A stretch of 33,633 nucleotides of DNA from Noviherbaspirillum soli (GTDB lineage: Bacteria; Pseudomonadota; Gammaproteobacteria; Burkholderiales; Burkholderiaceae_D). The DNA lies in NCBI RefSeq assembly GCF_015352955.1, contig NZ_JACYOX010000043.1, positions 1 through 33,633 on the forward strand, read 5' to 3'. Below the pieces are notes generated by a model. It searched no databases. It was not told where the DNA came from and saw nothing but the letters and a program-made list of their open reading frames with translations. This document shows, piece after piece, positions 17,307 through 25,301 of the stretch (position 1 is its first letter; every line of letters starts with the position of its first letter). The translations under genes and the position numbers were made by a program.

Positions 17307-18463
17307 CCAATCCCATGTCATTCATTCTTGAGTTCGGACGTCAAGCGGGCCCAACTACGCGTGCACAATGAACGAATGGCGCCGGGGATTTGCGTGAATT
17401 TGTTCCAGGCCTCACAGCAGGCGTCGACGATGTCGTCGTAACTGTCATAGCATCGATTGGCCAAGCTACGATCACGTAGTTGTTGCCACACCTGTTCTGC
17501 AGGATTCAACTCGGGTGAACCTGCCGGTAACGACAACAGCGTGATATTGGAGAATTGCGGCAGCTTTGGAGTGGTGTGCCATCCTGCCTGATCCAGTATC
17601 ACCAGGGCATGCCGCCCCGGTGCAACTGCGTGGCTAATTTCGTGCAGGTGAAGCGCCATGGTCTGTGTATTGGCAAATGGGAGCACCAGACCGACAGCCG
17701 CATCGTGCTGCGCGCACACGGCACCAAAAATATAAGCCGATTCCGATTGCTGCTGCCGCACGACCCGAGGCCGGGTGCCCCGACGTGCCCAGATCCGGGT
17801 CTGGGTGCCGCGCTGGCCAATGCGCATTTCATCCTGAAACCACACATCGACTTGCTCCAGCCTGACCTCAGACGGCAGAACCGCCTGTACCTCTTGGGAC
17901 AGATTTTTTTTTAAATTCCGCTTGCCTGGCAGGATTGGCGTTCGGGGTGACCGAGCGGGCCGATATCCAAGCCATATCGAGCCGCTTGAGTAATTCGTAG
18001 ACGCCGTTGAGGGTGTAGTCTACGCCAAACTGCTGCGCTAGCAGCTGCCGCACATCTTCTCCGCGCACGCGGCCGCCGCCGCGATGATGCTGCAGCTGCT
18101 CGACGGCTTGGCGAAACGCTTCTTCCTGTGCGATGGGAAGCCGCTGGGTACTCCAGTAATGCGGTATCCCCGCCACCCGGTCGAGTCCTTCATCGATAAA
18201 CCATTTCAGCCAGCGCGTGACAGCTCGTGGCGTCACACGCAAGGCCAGCGCCGTCTCAGTTGGGCTCTTGCCGTCTTTGATATGTGCTAGCGCGATGTAG
18301 CGCAACCGACGTCGTCCGCTCGGCTCCTGGTGAGCCAACAGATCGAAATTGTATTTCTGCAATTGCTGCAAGGTTTCCGGAGCTAGCATGTCGCCCTCCT
18401 ACCGAAAATATCGTCTTCTTCAGACACTCAGCACAGCTCGCCGTTCTTTAACCTTGGGATTGG
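17307..18463 (-). mobile_element. IS630-family insertion sequence nested in ISKra4
   Basis: The 1157-bp element is bounded by CCAATCCCA at 17307-17315 and its complement at 18455-18463, each flanked by TA (17305-17306 and 18464-18465), the target duplication of the IS630/Tc1 superfamily. It carries a full-length transposase in two overlapping frames and looks much younger than its host element. Confidence 0.88.
17318..18389 (-). CDS. IS630-family transposase in two frames (OrfA + OrfB)
   Basis: OrfA (18389 down to 17868) has the winged helix-turn-helix domain: RYIALAHIKDGKSPTETALA, RVTPRAVTRWLKWF and YTLNGVYELLKRL. OrfB (from about 17900 down to 17318) has the DDE domain: WFQDEMRIGQRG (first Asp), HALVILDQAGWHT (second Asp) and SPELNPAEQVWQQLRD (catalytic Glu). 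The two frames meet at a run of nine A on the coding strand (T run 17904-17912): eight A would read through as FKKNLSQEV into OrfB. Slippage of polymerase or ribosome on this run could make the full transposase; alternatively it is a single-base mutation. All catalytic residues are intact. Confidence 0.88.
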
Positions 18464-19513
18464 TATGAGATCCGTGGAACGCTTTTTCAAATTCGCCCGC
18501 GCCGTCGGAGACGATGGTGATCTTTTGGTCCTGCGCAGCGCCTTGCGCCGAGAGAAAATGGTCAAGCCGCGTCGCTGCCGATGTCACTTCCCGGTTGACG
18601 TAGCCAACCACTTGGCAGCTGCCATCGTCGCGGACCGCCCGGCCGGCGACGAGGTTCACATGTCACCCAGTGGACGGAACCCGCTTCGAGGGGAAATACT
18701 GCGCAAGCTTGGCTTCGTCTTGTTCTTTGGGTGAGGGCCGGTGGCGTAACCATGCCGAATCCACCGCCACGGCGACAATCTTGAGCTTGCTATTTGCAGG
18801 CGGGTAGGCACGCTCACCGCGAACTGCCCTTTCAGTGACGTCGTTCAGTTCTTTCCCGACCGCCCATACGCAGTTCCTGAGGCCGGAGATGGAGATCGCC
18901 TGATCGACCGGCAATGTCTCTTTCAAAAGCGCAGTGGCGACTGCATACGGCAGGAGCGCTGCCCACTTGACTTGAAGATACTCCAGTTCTGGACTGAGGC
19001 GTCCCGATAGCGCGGCTGCGAGCGGGGTAAATGACTTGCTGCCTGTGTTCTGGCTGCACTTGCAGACAAGCCGCTGAGGGCTGTCGATGGTCATTTTGCC
19101 GAAAACCGTTCGGTAGCGGATGGCATGCTTGGCTTTGATCGACAAGGCTGCACCGCATTGCAGGCAATGTCTGGAAGGCGACCACGACACTGCGCGCTTG
19201 TACGTTGACCGAAGCGCGCTGCGCTTCGCACATCAGACGTTTGCCTTCAGCCAGGTTCAGCCCCAGTTGCTTCAGTTCGCCATCGGCGCGTTCAAACTCA
19301 GCCAATCGGATCGGTACACTACCGCCAGCATTGTTTTCAAGTCGTGCCTCAATGACCATCCGCATGACTGCCTCCATTATTGTTATTAAAACAATAAATG
19401 TACTGCCAAATTTGGCTGAACGGTTGCCTCCGGTTTTAACTGCTCTCCAATACGGGAGCGGTATCGGATGTTGGTCGCGTTTACGAAGGACGTCTACGGA
19501 ATAAAAACGATTT

Positions 19514-21481
19514 TCAGGCCTGAAGCAGGTGCGCAACCTGTTGGGCGAAATCCTTCAACCGGAAGGGCTTGAGCATGACATCCATGCCAGTTTCCTGCAG
19601 GCCGTTTCCGATGTCGGCCTTGTCAGCGTATCCGGTAATAAACAGCACCTTGAGCGCCGGCCGTAACGTCCGCGCCACTTCGGCTAATTGTTTCCCATTT
19701 ATGCTGCCTGGCAAACCCACATCGGAGATGAGTAAGCTGACCGAGGGCGATGATTTCAGCAACTCCAGACCAGCCGTGCCGTTTTCCGCCTGGAGCACCG
19801 CATAACCCTGATCGGCCAGCAGTTCAGCCAGCAAGCTGCGCAGCGGGGCTTCATCGTCGACAAGCAGGACCGTTGCTTTCCCTACCGGGCGCGCCATGCT
19901 GGCGGCTTCAACAGGCGGCTGCGCTTCCACAGGTACTTCGCCCGTATGCCGGGGGAGATAGAGGCTGACCGTGGTTCCGACCTTGGGGGTCGAGTCGATG
20001 CGCACCGTGCCACCGGACTGCTTGATAAAGCCCTGGATCATCGACAATCCAAGGCCGGTGCCTTGCCCGATGGACTTAGTGGTGAAAAACGGATCGAACG
20101 CCCGTTCCATAACTTCGCGGGACATGCCGCAGCCGGTATCGGTCACGCTGATCATGACAAAGTCGCCGGGCGGCACCTGAAGCAGGCCAGCCTGTTCCGC
20201 GTCCAACGAGAGATTTCGTGCGGCAATCGACAGCGCGCCACCGTTCGGCATTGCGTCGCGCGCATTGATGGCCAGATTCAGCAGGGCGCTTTCCAGTTGG
20301 TTCCGATCGCAAAGCACTGGATACAAGTCGGTGGGCAGCGCGATCTGCACCTCGATGCTGGGCCCGACGCTCTGCTCGATCAGGCCGCGCATAAAGCCAA
20401 GGGGCTGGCTTAGATCAGTAGGTTTGGGGGCCAACGCCTGCCGTCGTGAGAAAGTCAGCAGTTGCTGCACCATTGCGGTAGCCCGGTCGGCGACCGCTTT
20501 GGCCGAGTCAATGTGGCGCCGCATTTCGTCCACTTGGCCTTGCTGCAGCCGGAACCGCATCAACTCCAGATTGCCAACTATCCCGGCCAGCATGTTATTG
20601 AAGTCATGGGCAATGCCGCCGGTCAACTGACCAATCGCTTCCATCTTCTTGCCTTGATGCAAGGCTTCCTCCAGCCGCTGTACTGCTTGGGCTTGCTGCC
20701 TTTCTTCCGTTATATCGCGCCCAATCATATACAACTGGCCGCTGTCCGGGACGATATCCCATGCAACCCACCGGTAGCTCCCATCCTTGTGCCGACGCCG
20801 CACCACGGCACCATGGATAGCTTCGCCAGCGGCCAGTCGATCCATGTTCCGCAGGAAAGTCGAGTGGTCTTCCGGGTGTACCAAGTCGGCAAAGGTTAGC
20901 GTCGTCAGGTCGTCGGACGTCCACCCCAACAGCGCCGTAAAGGCCGGATTCGCACTGAGAAAACGCGTATCGATCGTTCCAATAGCCAAGATGTCCTGTG
21001 AAATGTTCCAGAGCCGATCCCGCTCTTTCGTGCGCGCGGCCAGCAACCCTTCCAGGCATTCATTCAGGCGGCGCACATCACCCTCGGCGGCCTCAGCCTG
21101 GCGACGCGCCAACAGCAATTCCTGCTCGTAAGCCCGCCGGCTGCGAGCATCCAGCAAGGTGGTGCGAATCAGCAGCGGCGTGCCAGCGGCGTCGCGCTTT
21201 AGGGTGGAATTCAGCAGCACTGGCAGCCGCTCGCCAGTGGCGCAGTTCACCTCGAAGGCCAGTTCCTTGACATACCCCTGCATCAACAGCAGGGGACCGA
21301 AATGCGTATCGTAATAAATGCGCCCTGTGATCGGCAGCAGTTCCTGGAACCGCTTGCGCCCGAGCAAATCTTCGCGGCGGTATCCGGTCCATTCGAGGAA
21401 CGTGGCATTGGCCTTGACGACGGTGCCATCGGGCAGGGTCGAGAGATATCCGCACGGCGCATGTTCGTATAGGTCGTGCAT
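19514..21481 (-). CDS. PAS-PAS hybrid sensor histidine kinase with C-terminal receiver
   Basis: From ATG 21481 the protein has 655 residues and no membrane segment, so it is cytoplasmic. PAS1 covers about 5-110 (YEHAPCGYLSTLPDG), a coiled helix 115-155, PAS2 about 158-262 (RFLSANPAFTALLGW). The dimerisation domain has the phospho-acceptor His292 in LTGGIAHDFNNML. The ATPase domain spans 385-510 with NLAINARDA, DTGCGM and GQGTGLGLS. The receiver covers 536-652 with VDDE and phospho-acceptor Asp587 in ISDVGLPG. The first 21 codons possible upstream of ATG 21481 lack an ATG, but TTG or ATT starts nearer an AGGAAAGG site cannot be excluded. It follows the rsbQ-like gene by about 30 nt, so the hydrolase probably supplies its signal. 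Confidence 0.9.
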   Translation of the reverse strand: MHDLYEHAPCGYLSTLPDGTVVKANATFLEWTGYRREDLLGRKRFQELLPITGRIYYDTHFGPLLLMQGYVKELAFEVNCATGERLPVLLNSTLKRDAAGTPLLIRTTLLDARSRRAYEQELLLARRQAEAAEGDVRRLNECLEGLLAARTKERDRLWNISQDILAIGTIDTRFLSANPAFTALLGWTSDDLTTLTFADLVHPEDHSTFLRNMDRLAAGEAIHGAVVRRRHKDGSYRWVAWDIVPDSGQLYMIGRDITEERQQAQAVQRLEEALHQGKKMEAIGQLTGGIAHDFNNMLAGIVGNLELMRFRLQQGQVDEMRRHIDSAKAVADRATAMVQQLLTFSRRQALAPKPTDLSQPLGFMRGLIEQSVGPSIEVQIALPTDLYPVLCDRNQLESALLNLAINARDAMPNGGALSIAARNLSLDAEQAGLLQVPPGDFVMISVTDTGCGMSREVMERAFDPFFTTKSIGQGTGLGLSMIQGFIKQSGGTVRIDSTPKVGTTVSLYLPRHTGEVPVEAQPPVEAASMARPVGKATVLLVDDEAPLRSLLAELLADQGYAVLQAENGTAGLELLKSSPSVSLLISDVGLPGSINGKQLAEVARTLRPALKVLFITGYADKADIGNGLQETGMDVMLKPFRLKDFAQQVAHLLQA

Positions 21482-21512
21482 GTCCTCATCCAGCAATCCG
21501 TCAGGCAGTTTG

Positions 21513-22349
21513 TTAATGATGTCCCTTTCCTGTGGTGGGGCGCGGCAAATACCGGGCGATCGCCTCGATGGTTTCATCAGGCGCGCTCAGGTTCGGACAG
21601 TGGCCGGTCGCCTGCATCAACACGAATGTGCTGTTCGCAAGGTGGCGATGCAGATATTCGCCGACGGCCTGCGGCGCAATCACATCGTCGGAGCACTGCA
21701 GGATGAGCGACGGCACGGTTAGCTTGTCCAGGTCGGCGCGATGGTCCGACAGGAAGGTCGTGCGCGCAAAGTGCCTGGCGATCTCTGGGTCGGTGCGGCA
21801 GAAACTGTTTTCCAGTTCCACCGCCAGGCCGGGCCGGTCCCGGTTGCCCATGATGGCGGGTGCCATCGCGCTGGACCAGCCCAGATAATTGCTGTCCATG
21901 AACTCCAGCAATTCTTCGATATTAGACCGCTCGAATCCCCCTATGTAATCACCGTCATTGATGTAACCGGGCGAAGGGCCAACCAGGATCAACTTGTTGA
22001 ACATTTCCGGTGCCTTGATGGCGGCCAGGATGCCGATTAAGGCGCTAACCGAGTGGCCGACGAAGATGATGTCGCGCCCGCCCGCCAGCCGGCAAATTTC
22101 CAGCACGTCTTTCGCATAGCCGTGCAGTGTGCCGTACTTGACCGCGTCAAACTGCGAAAGGTCCGAATGGCCCGCGCCCACATGGTCGAACAGCACAACT
22201 TTATAGTCGTGCAGGAACGCTGGAGCGACATAACGCCACATGTTCTGATCACAACCGAAGCCATGGGCGAATACCATCACCTGACTGCCCTGGCCCAATA
22301 TCGTGACGTTGTTTCGCGCGGTGACGAAGGATGCCGTATTTTCTTTCAT
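21513..22349 (-). CDS. rsbQ: RsbQ-type alpha/beta hydrolase
   Basis: The protein has 278 residues and the alpha/beta hydrolase fold of the RsbQ/KAI2/D14 family. The oxyanion motif is FAHGFGCDQNMWR; FDHVGAGHSD is a family signature; Ser100 is in FVGHSVSA, an Asp in CSDDVIAP (221 or 222) and His250 in QATGHCPN form the triad. In Bacillus subtilis RsbQ is needed for the PAS phosphatase RsbP to sense energy stress, and plant relatives are hormone receptors. Here the adjacent downstream gene encodes a PAS-led histidine kinase instead, so this protein probably prepares or delivers a small hydrophobic ligand to its PAS domain. Length is normal (about 269). Confidence 0.9.
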   Translation of the reverse strand: MKENTASFVTARNNVTILGQGSQVMVFAHGFGCDQNMWRYVAPAFLHDYKVVLFDHVGAGHSDLSQFDAVKYGTLHGYAKDVLEICRLAGGRDIIFVGHSVSALIGILAAIKAPEMFNKLILVGPSPGYINDGDYIGGFERSNIEELLEFMDSNYLGWSSAMAPAIMGNRDRPGLAVELENSFCRTDPEIARHFARTTFLSDHRADLDKLTVPSLILQCSDDVIAPQAVGEYLHRHLANSTFVLMQATGHCPNLSAPDETIEAIARYLPRPTTGKGHH

Positions 22350-22539
22350 GAATCTTGAACTTGAATATTGTATTTATGTAATAGGTTGACGACATCATGT
22401 CCGGGCAGAGTATGCCAGATTTGCCCTATTAGGTTTGTGACAAATACAAGCTCAGAAGTCATGCGAGAAGGAATCGGCAACGATAATGGAACGCACGCCT
22501 CCTTGCCGGCGTTTAGCAGGATTGGTGCAGCCTGCCCCT

Positions 22540-22820
22540 TTAAACGTTGCGAACGTAGTTAACTTCTACCCCCTTCTTTTCAAAATGTAGACCAAGCCTG
22601 AATCCCGACACGTGCACTTTGAGGTCGTCCAGGGATTGGTCCACTTCGACGCGCTGTTCGAAGCCCAAGACTGTATTATCCCCATAGCGAAGGAGGACAT
22701 ATCGCCGCGAGCCTGGCGCCGAAGCTATTGCCACACCCATAAGTGAACGACATAATGCAGATAGACGTTTGACAGCAGCGGTGAAACTGGTGCCCCTTGC
22801 GGGAAGTCGACCGCGGTCTG
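22540..22820 (-). pseudogene. Group II intron reverse transcriptase relic
   Basis: Two adjacent minus-strand frames read in order FPQGAPVSPLLSNVYLHYV (RT motif usually PQGG-ISPLLANIYLHYVLD) and then, after a shift at about 22725, RYVLLRYGDNTVLGFEQR with DDLKVHVSGFRLGLHFEKK (usually RYADDFV-GF with F-L-LHPEKT). The catalytic YADD box has become YGDN, so the enzyme is dead as well as frameshifted. Upstream RT parts and the maturase are missing. It sits about 100 nt downstream of the GGDEF gene. Confidence 0.75.
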
Positions 22821-22926
22821 CCTATGCTGCCTATCCTCCCTTTTTCAAGGTCGCCGCCAGCGACACGGTGGGCGAGTTAAGTCGCCTGTGCCGGTTCGCC
22901 GCCGATCCCCAGGCCTGTATCCGTTG

Positions 22927-23914
22927 TCATAGGCGAGCGTCGGTACTGATCGGCCCTCGCGAGGCTTGGCCCGCAAAGCGTGACCGGTGCATGCTGGCAA
23001 ATTCATAGCAACTCTTACCGGCGCGCTTGGCGGCGTATAGTGCCTCATCCGCCGAAGCAATTAGTCGTTCCGCGTCGCCGGCATCCTCCGGGAACAGCGC
23101 GATCCCGATACTGCCGCTGATCTGCGCAACGCCTTCCGGCATCTCAAATGGCATTTGCAGCATACGTAGTAGCTCCTTCGCGGGGCGCTCGGCATCGGTG
23201 ATGTCAACAATCCCGGGCAGCAGCACGATAAATTCATCCCCGCCAATCCGGGCGACAGTGTCCCCGCGGCGTACTGTTTCGCGGATGCGTTCCGCTCCAT
23301 GTACCAGGAGCTGGTCGCCGCAGGCGTGGCCATACCTGTCGTTGACTTCCTTGAAACCATCCAGGTCCAGGTACAGCAGCCCGACTTGGCGCTGGTAGCG
23401 ACGTGCCTGCTCCAGTGTGTTTTCGAGCCGGTCCATCAGCAAGCGCCGGTTCGGCAGCCCGGTCAACGCATCATGCTGCGCCTGCTGCTTCATCAGGCAG
23501 CGATTCTCATGGACTGCCTTGTAGAGAAGGCGCACCTCCATTGTGTTGCGTACCCGCGCGTCCAGTTCAACGAAATCATAGGGCTTTACGATGAAGTCCC
23601 TTGCGCCAGCCTCAAGCGCTCCTATCCTGCTGTATTGGTCGCCAGTGACCACAATGACTGGCAAATAGTGTTCCGGGTCGGCTGCGCGTAACTCCTCCAT
23701 CACTTCCAAGCCGCTAATGTCTGGCATGTGCATGTCCAGCAAGATCAGATTAGCTGTGGACCTTGTGCATGCCAGGTACCGCACGGGCATCCGTCGTAGC
23801 GGAGATGCGCTGGTAGCCGTTGGCAGCGAGCAGTCCAGTCAGCGCGTTGATATTCGCCGTCTGGTCGTCAACGATCAGGATATGCCCATGGTGAATTGCG
23901 TCGATACCGATCAT
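22927..23914 (-). pseudogene. Response regulator with GGDEF diguanylate cyclase, frameshifted
   Basis: The minus strand from ATG 23914 begins a receiver domain (HGHILIVDDQTANINALTGL, with the acidic pair) but reaches a stop near 23755. The frame one nucleotide further continues the same domain as TANLILLDMHMPDISGLEV (phospho-acceptor Asp) and FIVKPYDF. It is followed by the cyclase domain QHDALTGLPNRRLL, DLDGFKEVNDRYGHACGDQ and RIGGDEF, with an inhibitory RxxD site (RRGD) five residues before GGDEF. Removing one base near 23755-23762 would give a 328-residue receiver-GGDEF protein. All signature residues for c-di-GMP synthesis are present, so the lesion is either recent or a sequencing indel. 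Confidence 0.88.
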
Positions 23915-23940
23915 GTCGCATAGTCCGATCTAGAGAAGTG

Positions 23941-24429
23941 GAGCGCGGGTGAGGCGAATGCCAGAGACAAACCTTGGCACTCCATGCATTTATCGCGTTG
24001 TCGCATATTGTTACAAGTTCCAGCTTATATGTCCAGAAGGCAACACAAAAATGAGGGAGTCATTCGTGTACAAAGTTCAAGGTCTTTAAGGGAAGTGACG
24101 CATTCTTCCTGAAGCGGCATCAAGTTCCAAGGTGGATATGCAAGTGCCAGACACACAAGAACCAGCCAGCCAACCTGGCATCGAGTCAAGCCCGGCGTTG
24201 CGAAGGGTGCGGGGGGAAGACCATCGATGAAGTGAAACTTCGGGCAGGCCGCCGCGGGCCAGACGTCAAGCCGGGAAACGGTGTCGATCGGACCGCTGGG
24301 TGTGCGTGAAGCAGCAAGCGAGGATAACGGGCACGCTTTACGGCGTTCATGTGTTACCTCACACCGATTTCGAGGGTAAAGAACAGCTAGCATTGCCGAG
24401 CGTCGGAGGAGGACGTTATTCTCAGTAAA
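23941..24429. other. No recognised gene
   Basis: A minus-strand frame of 145 codons (24025-24462) is open, but its composition is unlike the neighbouring genes, it has no ribosome site that I can see, and its start lies inside the IS630 relic. I find no motif, repeat or RNA gene in this stretch. Confidence 0.4.
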
Positions 24430-24481
24430 CAACGGCGGTTTCGCTATATCGCGCTGGCACACATCAAAGACGGCAAGAGCC
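24430..24481 (+). pseudogene. IS630 transposase fragment
   Basis: This reads RRFRYIALAHIKDGKS and matches RRLRYIALAHIKDGKS of the intact IS630 OrfA at 18260-18330, with silent-type base differences, on the opposite strand. Nothing of the element remains on either side, so it is a relic of a related but diverged copy. Confidence 0.78.
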
Positions 24482-24529
24482 TAAATCCATATACGGATCT
24501 ATGCCGGGCGTACTTGGTAACTGGTATTT

Positions 24530-24583
24530 CTACCGAAATAAAGCCGCGCACTTCGGTAGGCAGTAACAAAATCACTATAGTGA
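24530..24583. repeat. Stem CTACCGAA/TTCGGTAG and palindrome TCACTATAGTGA
   Basis: CTACCGAA (24530-24537) pairs with TTCGGTAG (24552-24559) across 14 nt. Twelve nucleotides further TCACTATAGTGA (24572-24583) is a perfect palindrome, ending just before the putative -35 box of the siderophore promoter, a typical place for an activator or repressor site. Confidence 0.45.
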
Positions 24584-24586
24584 ATA

Positions 24587-24615
24587 TTGCATCGTGACGA
24601 GAGCCGTGCTAATGT
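24587..24615 (+). promoter_or_regulatory. Putative sigma70 promoter of the siderophore operon
   Basis: TTGCAT (24587-24592) and TAATGT (24610-24615) lie 17 nt apart, and the expected start falls within the Fur box that follows. Strength is moderate by sequence. Confidence 0.5.
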
Positions 24616-24619
24616 AAAC

Positions 24620-24645
24620 GCAAATGAGAATCAGTATCATTCGCA
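24620..24645 (+). promoter_or_regulatory. Fur box
   Basis: The core TGAGAATCAGTATCA (24625-24639) matches the 15-bp Fur consensus TGATAATNATTATCA at 12 of the 14 defined positions, with the two mismatches placed symmetrically, and it extends into GCAAATGA...TCATTCGC. It lies over the start region of the promoter above, fitting iron-dependent repression of the siderophore genes, although pvsA itself starts about 660 nt downstream. Confidence 0.82.
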
Positions 24646-24725
24646 ATAACAGCCGTTAAATTGGGAAGCCACATGGTCGTCAAGTGAATAGCGAGACGTC
24701 CTTTATCGAACACCAAAGGAGGAAA

Positions 24726-24818
24726 ATGCAGAGTTTTGTCCGTCGGTTCATTCTGCGTCCAGTTCCACGTTGCCCTTCTTCGCATAGCGAAGAAGGGCAG
24801 GGCAATGAAGACAATTGA
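24726..24818 (+). CDS. Possible leader peptide 1 (30 aa)
   Basis: A 30-codon frame beginning MQSFVRRFILRPVPRC, with AAGGAGG a short distance before its ATG. It lies in the long leader between the Fur box and pvsA and runs across a perfect hairpin. It has no family match; translation is conjectural. Its stop overlaps the next tiny ORF. Confidence 0.3.
   Translation: MQSFVRRFILRPVPRCPSSHSEEGQGNEDN
24772..24798 (+). promoter_or_regulatory. Perfect 12-bp hairpin in the siderophore leader
   Basis: GCCCTTCTTCGC and GCGAAGAAGGGC pair perfectly around the loop ATA. No T run follows, so it is not an intrinsic terminator. The right arm contains the Shine-Dalgarno-like AAGAAGG that would serve the ATG at 24805. 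Confidence 0.6.
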
Positions 24819-24891
24819 AACGACATCAGACGTGCTGCCAACAGTACCTCTGGCAACGCTTTCTGTTCTATCGCTGGTTGAACGTTTGTAG
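24805..24891 (+). CDS. Possible leader peptide 2 (28 aa)
   Basis: A 28-codon frame beginning MKTIETTSDVLPTVPLATL. Its possible ribosome site lies in the right arm of the hairpin, so it would be shielded unless ribosomes translating the preceding tiny ORF open the stem. No homology recognised; low confidence as a gene. Confidence 0.25.
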   Translation: MKTIETTSDVLPTVPLATLSVLSLVERL

Positions 24892-25245
24892 TTCTCGCGT
24901 GGAAAAACAGCGCTTTGGGGCCTGCACCGTCATAACAGAGCGTAGCAGGACGATATTGGCGCAGGCTTTCCGAATCGTGCACTGCGACAAATGTCGGGAG
25001 TGCCTTTTAACACGATAGCCGCATTAGCGTGTGGGCCAATATCGGCAAGCGCAGTGTTGTGCCGCCAAGCACGAACTGCATCCGTTTCGCGAGTCACTCA
25101 CTCCAGTGACGTCCGGGCCAAACGCCGAACCGCAGCCTTTTTGTTCCCTCGATTACTCCCCGCAGTCAAGGTGGTGGACATGGGAAGCATTAAGCAGGGG
25201 CCTACCGTCATGGCTGCATGGTATGGCCAGCGGTACGTTTCCTCT

Positions 25246-25263
25246 CAATTTGCATACAAATTG
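25246..25263. repeat. Inverted repeat CAATTTG-CATA-CAAATTG before pvsA
   Basis: A perfect 7-bp inverted repeat around a 4-nt centre, about 40 nt upstream of the pvsA start, in an AT-rich stretch unlike the surrounding sequence. It could be a regulator site or an RNA hairpin near the ribosome site. Confidence 0.45.
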
Positions 25264-25301
25264 ATAAACATTTGTGAACACTTATACATTAAGGATTGCG
25301 C

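Larger units (their letters stand above)
16761..19365 (-). pseudogene. ISKra4-family transposase, broken and split by IS630
   Basis: Reading on the minus strand from ATG 19365: LGLNLAEGKRLMCEAQ is the family N-terminus. A frameshift near 19185-19200 follows, then HCLQCGAALS with the zinc-like Cys pair, RYRTVFGKMTIDSPQRLVC and LQVKWAALLPYAVATALLK. An in-frame TGA at 18663-18665 is followed by NLVAGRAVRDDGS and ITIVSDGAGEFEKAFHGS. There the IS630 element interrupts; beyond it KPLTRILDWFHIVMKFRA and YLVNYGWRYRRG complete the protein to 16761. Removing IS630 and one TA leaves the halves one nucleotide out of frame, so a further indel exists. The gene is dead several times over. Confidence 0.85.
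16709..19467 (-). mobile_element. ISKra4-family insertion sequence, decayed and interrupted
   Basis: Imperfect terminal inverted repeats share GGAGAGCAGTCAAAACCGG (16723 onward, continuing AGGCA to 16746) with the complement of 19425-19448, one mismatch in 24 bp; outer bases are weaker, so the exact ends are approximate. The single transposase gene is on the minus strand. A complete IS630-family element sits inside it. Without that insert the element would be about 1.6 kb, normal for ISKra4. Confidence 0.8.

Noticed and set aside
17895-17920. Classic -1 programmed ribosomal frameshift in IS630
   Set aside because: OrfB lies in the +1 frame relative to OrfA at the A run, so a -1 shift would not reach it.
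24025-24462. 145-codon minus-strand frame
   Set aside because: Begins inside the IS630 relic and has atypical composition, with no motif or ribosome site.
25261-25289. Promoter TTGATA / TATACA directly before pvsA
   Set aside because: Spacing is 16 nt, but the implied start would fall on the ribosome site (AAGGA at 25291), leaving no usable leader.
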